Source: an uncultured Arenicella sp. (GTDB lineage: Bacteria > Pseudomonadota > Gammaproteobacteria > Arenicellales > Arenicellaceae). Taken from it: a stretch of DNA of 57,142 nt. The stretch covers positions 1-57,142 of the forward strand of contig CANMNN010000030.1 of NCBI GenBank assembly GCA_947499305.1, in the 5' to 3' direction. The notes under the pieces are model-generated. The model had not been told where the DNA came from, did not search any database, and saw only the letters and a program-made list of their open reading frames with translations. A program made the translations under genes and the position numbers. Position 1 is the first letter of the stretch, and the number at the start of each line of letters is the position of its first letter. This document shows, piece by piece, positions 33,682 through 42,638 of the stretch.

Positions 33682-34344
33682 TTATAAACCTTGTCGAATC
33701 AAACCAACAACAACGCCTTCTATCGCGAAGCTTTGAGTTTGTAAATCCACTTCAATAGGGGAGTAGTCATCATTCTCGGCGATCAGCGATACCGATGCGC
33801 CGTGGCGCTGATATCGCTTTACCGTGACTTCATCGTCAATTCTCGCGACAACTATCTCGTTGTCGCGGGCTGTGTCTGCTTTGCGAATGGCGAGTAGGTC
33901 TTGCTCGAATATGCCGATGTTGATCATGCTGTCGCCACGAACTTTAAGCAAAAAGTCGGCTTTTTCAGAGAACAGGCTTTGATCAACGCTAACCATTTTC
34001 TGTACGTGTTGAGACGCAAAGATTGGTGCGCCTGCTGCAACATCGCCAATAACCGCCATGCCATTTACATCGCCTAACTCTGGGAAATCGTTTTCGAAGT
34101 TCGAGAGTGCGCGAGCGGCTTCGGTAATAAAAATGCCGCGGGATGTGCCCGAACGCAGCTCGATATGGCCTTTTTTGTCTAGGGCTTTGAGGTGGTCTTC
34201 GGCCGCGTTTGCTGACCTGAAACCAAAGTGTTCGGCGATTTCGACTCGGGTTGGCGGCGCGCCATTGGCGACCATGCATTCGAGAATAAAATCAAAGATT
34301 TGTTGTTGACGCTTAGTAAGCGGCTTTAGCTCTATATCGTTCAT
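33682..34344 (-). CDS. lexA: LexA SOS repressor
   Basis: A 220-residue LexA. The N-terminal winged helix (1-70) contains PPTRVEIAEHFGFRSANAAEDHLKAL. The autocleavage site is A104-G105 (VAAGAPIF), and the catalytic dyad is S139 (VRGDSMINIG) and K176 (VTVKRYQ). RecA-stimulated self-cleavage derepresses SOS genes. Its own promoter carries a LexA box at 34365-34380, 21 bases before the start codon, so it is autoregulated. The protein is slightly longer than the E. coli one (202 residues) because of the linker. No imuA/sulA partner follows; the cobalamin riboswitch begins about 165 bases downstream. Confidence 0.97.
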   Translation of the reverse strand: MNDIELKPLTKRQQQIFDFILECMVANGAPPTRVEIAEHFGFRSANAAEDHLKALDKKGHIELRSGTSRGIFITEAARALSNFENDFPELGDVNGMAVIGDVAAGAPIFASQHVQKMVSVDQSLFSEKADFLLKVRGDSMINIGIFEQDLLAIRKADTARDNEIVVARIDDEVTVKRYQRHGASVSLIAENDDYSPIEVDLQTQSFAIEGVVVGLIRQGL

Positions 34345-34364
34345 AAGCCGAGATTAACAAAACA

Positions 34365-34380
34365 CTGTTTTAATATCCAG
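34365..34380. promoter_or_regulatory. LexA operator (SOS box)
   Basis: CTGT-TTTAATAT-CCAG, i.e. CTGG-N8-ACAG on the - strand, with outer symmetry AACACTG/CAGTGTT. It matches the gammaproteobacterial SOS box and lies directly before lexA. Confidence 0.85.
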
Positions 34381-34489
34381 TGTTTTGTTTGGCAAATCTA
34401 CAATTTCCTTGAGCAGCTGCTTTTATTGTGGTCTGTAGCAGTCCAGAGATATATAGCCGGACAATATCCGACTGAACCGATAACTAAAA

Positions 34490-34711
34490 CTAAGTGCGAT
34501 TACGGTATGTAATACGACCTTTAGTTAAGTCATAAGGAGTCAGTTCTACTGTTACTCGGTCACCACGAAGAATACGGATGTAGTTCTTACGCATTTTGCC
34601 TGAGATGTGAGCATGTACAACGTGCCCGTTTTCCAACTCAACTTTAAATTCTGTATTTGGAAGCGCGTCGATGACGGTGCCTTCCATTTCAATTTGATCT
34701 TCTTTTGCCAC
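34490..34711 (-). CDS. infA: Translation initiation factor IF-1
   Basis: A 73-residue single OB-fold protein of the expected length: [59 protein letters not shown]-1 blocks the ribosomal A site during initiation. It follows aat and bpt on the same strand, an order common in gammaproteobacteria. The 168 bases between bpt and infA hold no gene I would accept. Confidence 0.98.
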   Translation of the reverse strand: MAKEDQIEMEGTVIDALPNTEFKVELENGHVVHAHISGKMRKNYIRILRGDRVTVELTPYDLTKGRITYRNRT

Positions 34712-34879
34712 GTTATGTATTTAGCTCTTTAGGTAACTCTATTGGGATTGTTCTTATTATTTGCAGCGCATGCCTGATTGCTAAGCGATACACCGTAAAA
34801 ATCGGGGCTATCATGCCCCAAGTGTGCTTATAAATAAAGCCTTTACTGGGTATTTCAAGCGCTTTGTCTGGGAATAGAA

Positions 34880-35593
34880 TCAGAGTTCTAAATCTTGCCA
34901 TTTACGCTGAATAAAGCCTTCTAGTGGTTTGAATTTACGTTTGTAGTCCATTTTTTGTGAGCCGTCTATCCAATAGCCTAGGTAGACATGCGGTATCTTA
35001 TGCATTTTTGCGAGCTTGAGGGCATATAGAATTGCGTACGTGCCGATGCTTCGATCACTATAATCAGGGTCAAAAAAAGTATAGACCGCCGACAAGCCTC
35101 CGTCGAACTGGTCAAGAACGCTAATGCCAATGAGTTTGCCCTCGAGTCTAAAGCATAAGAAACGCGAAGCTGAGTAGGTCGATTGTATGAAACTATTGTA
35201 CTTAGACTCATCTTCGTCACACATGCTGCTATCCGCGTGTCGATGCTGTTGATAACGATAGTACATGTCAAAATGTTCTTGATTGAATTCAACCTCTTCT
35301 ATCGATGCTCGAAGGTCTGCATTCTTATTCCAAACTCGGCGTTGGCTGCGAGATGCTTTGAAGCGCTTGGTTGAAATTCGCACCGACACACAGGCGTTAC
35401 AGGTAGGGCACTTTGGCGCGTAGAGCATTTCGCCACTGCGACGAAAACCTTGTTTCGAAAGCATTGAGAACAAGTGGCGATCCACTTGATGGTCTGGGTC
35501 AACTAAAATTGATGCGCTTTTTAAATCATCTAGATACGGGCAATCATCGACCACTGTTTCGAATAGCCTAATTGGGTTGTGCGCAGTACTCAT
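34880..35593 (-). CDS. bpt: Aspartate/glutamate leucyltransferase (arginyl-transferase fold)
   Basis: A 237-residue Bpt/ATE homologue. The N-terminal domain has the conserved cysteines (DDCPYLDDLKSA, YAPKCPTCNACVSVRI) and the C-terminal domain has YTFFDPDYSDRSIGTYAILYAL and YLGYWIDGSQKMDYKRKFKPLE. It attaches Leu to N-terminal Asp/Glu so that ClpAP degrades the protein (bacterial N-end rule). The start overlaps the end of aat by four bases (ATGA), so the two N-end-rule transferases are translationally coupled. Confidence 0.96.
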   Translation of the reverse strand: MSTAHNPIRLFETVVDDCPYLDDLKSASILVDPDHQVDRHLFSMLSKQGFRRSGEMLYAPKCPTCNACVSVRISTKRFKASRSQRRVWNKNADLRASIEEVEFNQEHFDMYYRYQQHRHADSSMCDEDESKYNSFIQSTYSASRFLCFRLEGKLIGISVLDQFDGGLSAVYTFFDPDYSDRSIGTYAILYALKLAKMHKIPHVYLGYWIDGSQKMDYKRKFKPLEGFIQRKWQDLEL

Positions 35594-36318
35594 AGATTAT
35601 TTATAACACTGTTCGCGCAATATCGCTCGAACTGATCGGCAAAATTTAGTTTGGCTTGGTTGATGTCGGAGCCCTTAATTTGATCGAGAAACAAGTCTCG
35701 AGGAATTTCAACTGCGCCTAAGGTAAACAAGTGGTCGCTTGCTACTTGGCAGTCTATAAGGGTATATTTCTGCGCCGCAAGAGCATTACACAAACTCACC
35801 AATGCCACTTTCGAAGCATCACTAACGCGGCTGAACATGCTCTCGCCAAAGAACGCCGACCCTAATGCTAAGCCATATAGCCCGCCGACTAATACCTCGT
35901 TTTGCCACACTTCTATTGAGTGAGCATAACCAAGCTTATGTAGATCAATATAGGCGGCGTTCATTTCTTGGGTAATCCACGTAGCCTCTGGGTCATTATC
36001 AAAAGTTGGGGCTTGGCCTCGTAAGGCGCATGCGCTGATTACTTGCTCGAAACAACGATTGCAACTGACCGTCATGTTCGATTTACGTAGTGTTCGTTTT
36101 AGACTTCGGCTTAGCTTGACTTCACTAGGGTATAACACCATGCGCGGGTTGGGCGACCACCAAAGTATTGGTTGGCCCTCGCTATACCACGGGAAGATGC
36201 CTTGCGCGTAAGCTGATACCAATGTGTCGACCTCTAGGTCGCCACCCATTGCGAGTAGGCCGTCTTCATCGGCATTACTGATGTCTGGAAACTGGACGTA
36301 GTTGATGATTCGGCTCAC
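35590..36318 (-). CDS. aat: Leucyl/phenylalanyl-tRNA--protein transferase
   Basis: A 242-residue Aat. FPDISNADEDGLLAMGGDL, GIFPWYSEGQPILWWSPNPRMVL, the Glu-containing EVWQNEVLVGGLYGLALGSAFFGESMFSR and LIDCQVASDHLFTLGA are family signatures. It transfers Leu or Phe from tRNA to N-terminal Lys/Arg, marking proteins for ClpS/ClpAP. It is the first of the aat-bpt pair, and infA follows, a conserved gammaproteobacterial grouping. Confidence 0.97.
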   Translation of the reverse strand: MSRIINYVQFPDISNADEDGLLAMGGDLEVDTLVSAYAQGIFPWYSEGQPILWWSPNPRMVLYPSEVKLSRSLKRTLRKSNMTVSCNRCFEQVISACALRGQAPTFDNDPEATWITQEMNAAYIDLHKLGYAHSIEVWQNEVLVGGLYGLALGSAFFGESMFSRVSDASKVALVSLCNALAAQKYTLIDCQVASDHLFTLGAVEIPRDLFLDQIKGSDINQAKLNFADQFERYCANSVINNL

Positions 36319-36377
36319 GGCTATTACTCGCTCGGGACTATGATTTCCACAGCGCTTTTGCTAACTCAGAACTGCAA

Positions 36378-37523
36378 TTATAACTCAGCCTTAAACGGAG
36401 AATGGTTTTGCATATGCTGTTTGTAACCTTCTATATGCTTTTGCTCCGAAACCAAGAAATTGTCGATAGCGTCTCTAAACCCGGGGTGGGCTATCCAATG
36501 GGATGAGTAAGTGGTGCTGGGTTCTAGGCCGCGAGCTAATTTGTGTTCTCCTTGTGCGCCAGCCTCAAAACGCCCAAAGCCATTGCGAATGCACCAGTCT
36601 ATTGCTTGGTAGTAACAGGTTTCAAAGTGCACGCTATGAAAATTATCCAAGGCGCCCCAATAGCGACCATAAAGTGTGTCATTACTCTTAAAGTAAAGTC
36701 CGCCGGCAATAACTTGGCCTTCAAAACTGGCAAATAGAAACAACGTTTGTTGATTAAATTCACTGGCTAAATGATTGAAGAATGCTTTGTTAAGGTACGA
36801 TTGCGCGCCGTAATAGCGAATGGTTCTAGAGTAGAAACGATACATCGTATCAACCGCTTCTTGGTCGAGTTGATCGCCACTAAGCCACTGGTAGCTAATG
36901 CCAGTTTCACGCACTCTTCGGCGCTCGCGCTTAATGTTTTTACGCTTCTTTGAACTAAGTAAGCTTAAGAAGTCATCAAAATTTTTGTAGCTTTTGTTAT
37001 GCCAATGAAATTGAGAACTATGACGTGTTAGGCAATCTAGCTTTTGCAGAGCTTGCGCCTGATGTTGCTCAACAAATAGACTATGAAAGCTCGAGAGGTT
37101 TCGTTGCTCGCAAAGCTCAATAGCTTTGTTAATGAGTATGCGTTCAAGCTCGGTTCGATCTTGCTTAGCGCTTACTAGCAAACGTTCGCCTGTCGCTGGT
37201 GTAAACGGAACGGCGTTGGAGAGTTTAGGGTAATACTCCAAGCCATGCCGATGGTGGGCGTCGGCCCATGACCAGTCAAATATATACTCGCCGTAAGAAT
37301 GCCCCTTTATATAGCAAGGCATAGCTGCAATCAGTTCTGCCCTTGACGAATCATGATAGACGCCAATGTGCGCGCTTTCCCAGCCGGTGTTGCTGCAAAC
37401 GCAGGCGCATTTCTCTAGCCCATTTAAGAACTCATGGCGCATGAACGGGTTGTTGCTTGGCAGCAAGGCATTCCATTGCACAGCATTAAACTCGGCCATG
37501 CTCTCGTGAACAACAATATCCAT
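36378..37523 (-). CDS. FemAB/GNAT-like acyltransferase, peptidogalycan-family (PF04339-like)
   Basis: A 381-residue protein related to the DUF482 / peptidogalycan biosynthesis GNAT group: FMRHEFLNGLEKC, PCYIKGHSYGEYIFDWSWADA, FDDFLSLLSSKKRKNIKRERRRV, and near the C-terminus GRFEAGAQGEHKLARGLEPS. The duplicated GNAT fold transfers an acyl or aminoacyl group; the true substrate is not known. No signal peptide or membrane helix is present, so it is cytoplasmic. It lies 59 bases upstream of aat on the same strand and is divergent from nadE with 88 bases between. Confidence 0.85.
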   Translation of the reverse strand: MDIVVHESMAEFNAVQWNALLPSNNPFMRHEFLNGLEKCACVCSNTGWESAHIGVYHDSSRAELIAAMPCYIKGHSYGEYIFDWSWADAHHRHGLEYYPKLSNAVPFTPATGERLLVSAKQDRTELERILINKAIELCEQRNLSSFHSLFVEQHQAQALQKLDCLTRHSSQFHWHNKSYKNFDDFLSLLSSKKRKNIKRERRRVRETGISYQWLSGDQLDQEAVDTMYRFYSRTIRYYGAQSYLNKAFFNHLASEFNQQTLFLFASFEGQVIAGGLYFKSNDTLYGRYWGALDNFHSVHFETCYYQAIDWCIRNGFGRFEAGAQGEHKLARGLEPSTTYSSHWIAHPGFRDAIDNFLVSEQKHIEGYKQHMQNHSPFKAEL

Positions 37524-37611
37524 AAAATTCGTTACGCTATATACTCTTAAGTAATGTGACCAAATAATTAACGCGGCGAGAGCCGCGCTTTAACCTGTTA
37601 GAAGATACCTT

Positions 37612-39246
37612 ATGAGTAGTGAAATTAATATTGGCTTGGCTCAGATCAATGTTGTTGTAGGCGGCATCGAAAACAACGTCGGCCGTATCATTGAATTCGC
37701 AGAAAAAGCGCTTGCCCAAAAGTGCGATTTATTAGTTTGTGCTGAACTGGTCTTAACCGGTTACCCGCCAGAAGATCTACTAATGCGCCCGGGCTTCAAC
37801 AGTCGAGTTAAGCAGCAGCTCCAGCGATTGTGTGAATCGGTATCGGGCATAGATTTAATAGTTGGTTATCCAAAGAAGACCGAGCAGGGCTTGTTCAATA
37901 TGGGCGCTTTAATCAGCGACGGCAAAGTCGTATACGAATACGCTAAAATGGATTTGCCGAATTACAGCGTGTTTGACGAAAAACGTTACTTCGTTGCCGG
38001 TGATGAGTATTGCGTCTTTGATTATAAGGGCATCACGCTTGGCCTGACCGTGTGCGAAGATATTTGGCACAATGGTCCTGTAGAAGGCGCCGTGGAGCAG
38101 GGTGCTGAAGTGATCATTAATATCAATGGGTCTCCGTATCACAGCAAAAAAATTGAAGAGCGCAACCAAGTTGTGTGCGACAAAGCTAAAAAAGTTGGTG
38201 CACCGGTGGTGTATGTAAACCAAGTTGGTGGCCAAGATGAGTTGGTGTTTGATGGTGCGTCATTCGCTTGCGATTCTAATGGCGAGGTTGTGCATCAAAT
38301 GGTCAGCTTTGAAGAAAGTTTAAGCACAGTCTCTTTGAGCAAAGCAAATGGGCAAGTACATATCAAGGGTAGCGAGATGGTCGCTGAGCAAGCGCCGCTC
38401 GAGAGCATCTACAATGCCTTAGTTTTGGGAGTAGGTGATTATGTTCGTAAAAATGGCTTCAAGAAAGTAGTGATCGGCTTGTCTGGCGGCATCGACTCTG
38501 CGCTCACCACAACCATCGCGGTTGATGCGCTTGGGTCTGATAATGTCGATGTAATTATGATGCCGTTTCGCTACACATCAGACATCTCCAAACATGATGC
38601 GCATGAAGAGGCCGAGGCGCTCGGCATTAACTATCATGTGGTTTCAATTGAGCCAATGTACGACGCCTTCCTTAAGCAATTGTCGCCGCTTTTTGGCGAC
38701 CGCCCTGAAGACACAACAGAAGAAAATATTCAGGCACGCTGTCGTGGCTTAAGCCTCATGGCGTTCTCAAACAAAACTGGCGCCATGGTGCTAACCACTG
38801 GCAATAAAAGTGAGATGTCAGTTGGTTATGCCACTCTTTATGGTGACATGGTTGGTGGCTACAATGCCATTAAAGACGTGCCTAAGGTGTTGGTGTATGA
38901 GCTCGCTAAGTATCGCAATACTATTTCTCAAGTGATTCCTGAACGTGTGATTACGCGCGAACCGTCAGCTGAATTACGCCCAGATCAAATTGATTCTGAC
39001 AGTCTGCCACCATATGAAATTCTAGATCCAATTCTCGAGCTTTACGTAGAGCATGATTGTCCGCCAGCTGAGATTGTTGCCAAAGGTTATGCCAAAGAAT
39101 ATGTGTCTCAGGTAATTCGAATGGTTGACCGTAACGAGTATAAGCGTCGTCAGGCGGCGCCAGGTGTGCGCATTACCAAACGCGCATTCGGTCGCGATAG
39201 ACGTTACCCCATCACATCAGGTTTTCGGCCCAAGGTAGAGTGGTAA
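37612..39246 (+). CDS. nadE: Glutamine-dependent NAD+ synthetase
   Basis: A 544-residue two-domain NadE. The N-terminal nitrilase-type glutaminase (1-250) has E-K-C residues in CAELVLTGYPPEDLL, YAKMDLPNY and LTVCEDIWHNG; the C-terminal synthetase has the P-loop GLSGGIDSALT and TTGNKSEMSVGYATLYGDM. It amidates deamido-NAD+ using ammonia channelled from glutamine. It appears monocistronic. Confidence 0.97.
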   Translation: MSSEINIGLAQINVVVGGIENNVGRIIEFAEKALAQKCDLLVCAELVLTGYPPEDLLMRPGFNSRVKQQLQRLCESVSGIDLIVGYPKKTEQGLFNMGALISDGKVVYEYAKMDLPNYSVFDEKRYFVAGDEYCVFDYKGITLGLTVCEDIWHNGPVEGAVEQGAEVIININGSPYHSKKIEERNQVVCDKAKKVGAPVVYVNQVGGQDELVFDGASFACDSNGEVVHQMVSFEESLSTVSLSKANGQVHIKGSEMVAEQAPLESIYNALVLGVGDYVRKNGFKKVVIGLSGGIDSALTTTIAVDALGSDNVDVIMMPFRYTSDISKHDAHEEAEALGINYHVVSIEPMYDAFLKQLSPLFGDRPEDTTEENIQARCRGLSLMAFSNKTGAMVLTTGNKSEMSVGYATLYGDMVGGYNAIKDVPKVLVYELAKYRNTISQVIPERVITREPSAELRPDQIDSDSLPPYEILDPILELYVEHDCPPAEIVAKGYAKEYVSQVIRMVDRNEYKRRQAAPGVRITKRAFGRDRRYPITSGFRPKVEW

Positions 39247-39368
39247 CGGTGCTTAGTATTCGTCCTATTGGTCGTTATTATTGATTGTTGTCCGCGTTTA
39301 GTGAGCCAGATATTGCGCTTTGAACTCGTTTTATGTTCCAGTGCGCAATATTTGTCTCATAGTTTTTC

Positions 39369-39396
39369 TTGATTTTTCGATAATTATGCGTAATAT
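39369..39396 (+). promoter_or_regulatory. Predicted sigma-70 promoter of hipBA
   Basis: TTGATT (39369-39374), 16-base spacer, TAATAT (39391-39396). The left arm of the hipBA operator overlaps this -10 and the expected transcription start. Confidence 0.65.
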
Positions 39397-39439
39397 ATTA
39401 CACCTAGAAGGCCTTTTAGGGCATTAAGGTGTAATATAT
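39393..39439. promoter_or_regulatory. hipBA operator: 13-bp inverted repeat covering -10, SD and start codon
   Basis: ATATATTACACCT (39393-39405) and its exact inverse AGGTGTAATATAT (39427-39439) with 21 bases between. The right arm contains the Shine-Dalgarno (AAGGTG) and the first bases of the hipB start codon. A further imperfect palindrome centred on AAGGCCTT lies between the arms. This geometry suits autorepression by HipB. Confidence 0.75.
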
Positions 39440-39800
39440 GACGCATTACTCAACTTTATCTTCGGTATCATCTGAGCAATTGCTAGTCTTTATCGGCGAG
39501 CAATTGGAGCAACTGCGCTTGGCGCAAAATATTAGTCAGGCTAAAGCCGCATCTGAAGCAGGGGTCTCTCGTAGAACCATCACCAGAATGGAGGCCGGGG
39601 AGACCGTATCACTTGATACCTTCGTGCGTGTGCTTAAGGTCTACGGCGCAGTAGATCGTTTAGCTATGTTATTCCCAGACCAAAGCGTGCGCCCATTAGA
39701 TCGTGTGAAGTTCTCGGGTAAGCAACGCCAGCGAGCGAGTTCAGTCAAAGAAACCGCAGCCAAAGCTTGGTCATGGGGCGATGAAACTGGTGAGAGCTAA
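39438..39800 (+). CDS. hipB: HipB-like antitoxin (HTH XRE family)
   Basis: A 120-residue protein with a central Cro/CI helix-turn-helix (LRLAQNISQAKAASEAGVSRRTITRMEAGETVSLDTFVRVL in pieces from about residue 29 to 69) and a basic, flexible C-terminus. It is the antitoxin and DNA-binding repressor of the HipA kinase encoded two bases downstream. Its start codon is inside the right arm of its predicted operator. Longer than E. coli HipB (88 residues). Confidence 0.88.
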   Translation: MTHYSTLSSVSSEQLLVFIGEQLEQLRLAQNISQAKAASEAGVSRRTITRMEAGETVSLDTFVRVLKVYGAVDRLAMLFPDQSVRPLDRVKFSGKQRQRASSVKETAAKAWSWGDETGES

Positions 39801-39802
39801 TA

Positions 39803-41113
39803 ATGACCGACGCTAACGTTATGCTATGGGGCCGCAGAATCGGCGCCGTCTCGTGGATACCTGAGCGCGACCTCGGAGTTTTTCAATACGACCCTGAGTT
39901 TGTCTCAAGCGGTATTCAGGTATCGCCAATAACAATGCCTTTAAGAGAGCGGCCTTATGAATTTCCCGCCTTGGCGCGAGAAACCTTTAGCGGCTTGCCA
40001 GGTTTACTTGCCGATTCACTACCCGATAAATTCGGGAATGCCTTAATCGATGCATGGCTAGCGCGCGCTGGCCGCCTCCCAGAATCATTTAACCCAGTCG
40101 AACGTCTATGTTACTTGGGTCAGCGCGGCATGGGCGCGCTTGAATTTGAACCGCTTATTCACCCTCAAGCGAAGCGTAACGAAGCACTAGACGTAGCTGA
40201 GCTGGTTAAACTCGCTAATGCCGTTCTAAATCAGCGTGAGCAACTTGGCGGTCAGCTAAACGGCGAAAACGATCAACAACAAATTGAAGATATTATTCGT
40301 GTAGGCACCTCAGCCGGTGGCGCACGCGCTAAAGCAATTCTCGCATGGAACCCCGCAAGCGGTGAGTTTCGCTCTGGTCAAGTTAAGCAATCAGAAGGCT
40401 TTACTAATTGGTTAATAAAATTTGATGGTATCAGTGGTAATAGAGACAAAGAACTGGCCGATCCGCAGGGTTATGGGCAAATAGAATATGCCTACTATCT
40501 AATGGCGCTTGAGGCTGGTATCCACATGAGCGAGTGCCGTTTGCATCAAGAGGGCGGCCGTTCGCATTTTATGACTAAGCGCTTTGATCGAAGCGACAGC
40601 GGGCAAAAACTACATATGCAGTCCTTAGGCGCGATGATGCATTTCGATTTTAACCAAGCCGGCGCTTATTCTTACGAGCAAGCACTCATGGTAATCGCGC
40701 AGCTTGGTTTGAATAGGCAGGCGCGCGAGCAGCAATTTAAGCGTGCGGTTTTTAATGTGTTGGCGCGCAATCAAGATGACCATGTTAAGAATATCGCTTA
40801 TCTAATGGGTAAAGCGGGACAGTGGCAATTAGCTCCAGCTTACGACATGGTGTATTCCTTCAACCCCAGCGGCGCATGGACTGGCCAGCATCAAATGAGC
40901 ATCAACGGCAAGCGTGACAACTTCTTGCTTGATGATCTGTTAGCCTTGGGTTCCGTTGCCGATATAAAGGCCAAGCAAGCGAAGGTGATTATCGCCGAAG
41001 TTGCCAATGCTGTTGCCCAATGGCGAAGCTTTGCCGAACACGCTGGTGTAAACCGACAGACTGCTGAAAGTATTCAAAAGGCCCATCGAAGCTTTGATGG
41101 CCTAAATACTTGA
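39803..41113 (+). CDS. hipA: HipA-family serine/threonine kinase toxin
   Basis: A 436-residue HipA. The N-terminal domain (to about 110) ends in RGMGALEFEP; the P-loop region with autophosphorylatable Ser is VGTSAGGARAKA; WLIKFDG follows; the catalytic region is NVLARNQDDHVKNIAYL and the metal-binding motif LAPAYDMVYSF. In the paradigm HipA phosphorylates glutamyl-tRNA synthetase and induces persistence; HipB neutralises it. All kinase landmarks are intact, so the module looks functional. Only two bases separate it from hipB. Confidence 0.92.
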   Translation: MTDANVMLWGRRIGAVSWIPERDLGVFQYDPEFVSSGIQVSPITMPLRERPYEFPALARETFSGLPGLLADSLPDKFGNALIDAWLARAGRLPESFNPVERLCYLGQRGMGALEFEPLIHPQAKRNEALDVAELVKLANAVLNQREQLGGQLNGENDQQQIEDIIRVGTSAGGARAKAILAWNPASGEFRSGQVKQSEGFTNWLIKFDGISGNRDKELADPQGYGQIEYAYYLMALEAGIHMSECRLHQEGGRSHFMTKRFDRSDSGQKLHMQSLGAMMHFDFNQAGAYSYEQALMVIAQLGLNRQAREQQFKRAVFNVLARNQDDHVKNIAYLMGKAGQWQLAPAYDMVYSFNPSGAWTGQHQMSINGKRDNFLLDDLLALGSVADIKAKQAKVIIAEVANAVAQWRSFAEHAGVNRQTAESIQKAHRSFDGLNT

Positions 41114-41202
41114 GAGCTCGCTGTTTTAGAACTATCGGTTCGCGAGCTGGGCACCGGCAACGCAGCCTATAATAAGAACGAAAAACGAAGAGTTAAGTCA
41201 AT

Positions 41203-42174
41203 ATGCATAAATCTTTATCACGCCTAAGCGCCATACTCCTCATTACATTTGCGGTCACGGCTAACGCTAAGTCAGACCGTCATATTGAGTACCCAACCTA
41301 CAATGCCCACGTAAATGGTGTGAGCATTGCCTACCAAGAATTTGGGCAGGCTGAAAAGGGCACTATTTTATTGGTGATGGGCCTGGGTGCTCAAATGATT
41401 GTATGGAACGACGACTTAGTGCTCGCTTTGGCCAATGATGGCTACCGGGTGATTCGTTTTGATAACCGAGACATTGGTTGGTCTGAGAAGCTCGACCATT
41501 TACCGACTCCGGGTATTATGACGGGCATTCGTTATAAGCTGGGTTTTTCACTAGGTGCGCCGTATAAGTTAGAAGACATGGCCGCTGACGCGTATGCATT
41601 GCTCAAATACTTAGAGGTTGATAAAGCACACGTGGTAGGCGTATCAATGGGCGGCATGATCGCTCAAATTATGGCGGCTAAATACCCTGAAACGGTGCTG
41701 TCGCTAACGTCAATTATGTCGACCAGTGGCGCTAAACATTTACCGACCAGCAGCGTCGACATTGACTTTGATTCAAGAGGCGATACCCGAGATGAAATCA
41801 TCAATTCCACGGTAGAGCTAGTGCGTAAATTTGGTGGAAGCGCCGCAATCATTGATAAAACTGTATTAAGAAAACGCATTGCTCGCACCTATGATCGTTC
41901 ACATTACCCTGATGGGGGCGCTAGGCAGTTATGGGCGATTGTTGACTCAGGCGATCGAGTAGAGCTGCTTAAATCCATTAGACAGCCAACGCTTGTATTG
42001 CATGGAGATGAAGATACCCTTGTGCCTTACGAAGCAGGCCAACATACAGCTGAGTTAGTAAAGGGCTCTAGATTTGTCACACTCAAAGGCATGGGCCACA
42101 GCATTGATGAAGCCAGTAGGCCGATTATTGTACGCGAAATTCTGCAATTAGCCGCGGGAGCCGTTCAACCGTAA
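41203..42174 (+). CDS. Exported alpha/beta hydrolase
   Basis: A 323-residue alpha/beta-hydrolase with a signal peptide (LSAILLITFAVTANAKS). The nucleophile elbow is VGVSMGGM, the oxyanion region LLVMGLGAQMIVWNDD, the acid is in LVLHGDEDTLVPYEAG and the catalytic His in MGHSIDEA. The fold groups with epoxide-hydrolase/haloperoxidase-like enzymes; the substrate is unknown. It is 24 bases upstream of the VOC gene with a probable shared transcript. Confidence 0.88.
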   Translation: MHKSLSRLSAILLITFAVTANAKSDRHIEYPTYNAHVNGVSIAYQEFGQAEKGTILLVMGLGAQMIVWNDDLVLALANDGYRVIRFDNRDIGWSEKLDHLPTPGIMTGIRYKLGFSLGAPYKLEDMAADAYALLKYLEVDKAHVVGVSMGGMIAQIMAAKYPETVLSLTSIMSTSGAKHLPTSSVDIDFDSRGDTRDEIINSTVELVRKFGGSAAIIDKTVLRKRIARTYDRSHYPDGGARQLWAIVDSGDRVELLKSIRQPTLVLHGDEDTLVPYEAGQHTAELVKGSRFVTLKGMGHSIDEASRPIIVREILQLAAGAVQP

Positions 42175-42198
42175 ACGATTATTTGATTAGGAGAAGTT

Positions 42199-42591
42199 AT
42201 GAAGATACCTGAGGGTTTTGGCACAGTTTTTCCCTATATGTTTGTAAAGGGCGCGAGTGATTATAGTGCGTTTCTTGTAGAGGCATTTGGCGCAATAGAG
42301 AACCTAAGGTCAGTTAGGCCAGATGGCGTCATTGCTAATATCCAGATGAAAATCGGTTCTACCTTGTTCATGCTGAGTGAAGCAAACGAGCAATACCCGG
42401 CAATGCCTTCGGCATACTATATTTATGTGGAGAATGCAGACTTAGCGATGAAGCAGGCAATAACCGCAGGCGCGACTTTGGAAATGGAAGTAGCCGATAT
42501 GCCGTACGATGACCGGCAGGGCGGCGTGAGGGACCCTTTTGGCAATATCTGGTGGATTTCTCAACGACTAGTTGATGGCCCCTATAAATAG
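42199..42591 (+). CDS. VOC/glyoxalase-family protein (PhnB-like)
   Basis: A 130-residue single-module VOC protein: FPYMFVKGASDYSAFLVEAFGA, ADLAMKQAITAGATLEMEVADMPYDDRQGGVRDPFGNIWWIS. This is the PhnB/3-demethylubiquinone-like subgroup. Metal ligands of true glyoxalases are not all evident, so catalysis is uncertain. An AGGAG ribosome site precedes ATG 42199. Confidence 0.85.
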   Translation: MKIPEGFGTVFPYMFVKGASDYSAFLVEAFGAIENLRSVRPDGVIANIQMKIGSTLFMLSEANEQYPAMPSAYYIYVENADLAMKQAITAGATLEMEVADMPYDDRQGGVRDPFGNIWWISQRLVDGPYK

Positions 42592-42638
42592 TCTAGAGCC
42601 TAATCAGGCAACTTCGAGAAATAGAGCTCAAGCCTACT

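Noticed and set aside
33989..34279. Second - strand frame inside lexA
   Set aside because: Arg-rich shadow of lexA in another frame.
34440..34480. Hairpin CGGA-CAATA-TCCG after infA as a terminator
   Set aside because: Stem of four pairs and no T-run; too weak to call.
34713..34901. 62-codon reading frame between bpt and infA on the - strand
   Set aside because: It overlaps the end of bpt, has no clear ribosome site and no recognisable composition; the gap is better read as intergenic.
41114..41150. AGCTCGC / GCGAGCT inverted repeat after hipA as a terminator
   Set aside because: Seven-pair stem with a loop of about 20 bases and no T-run; not convincing.
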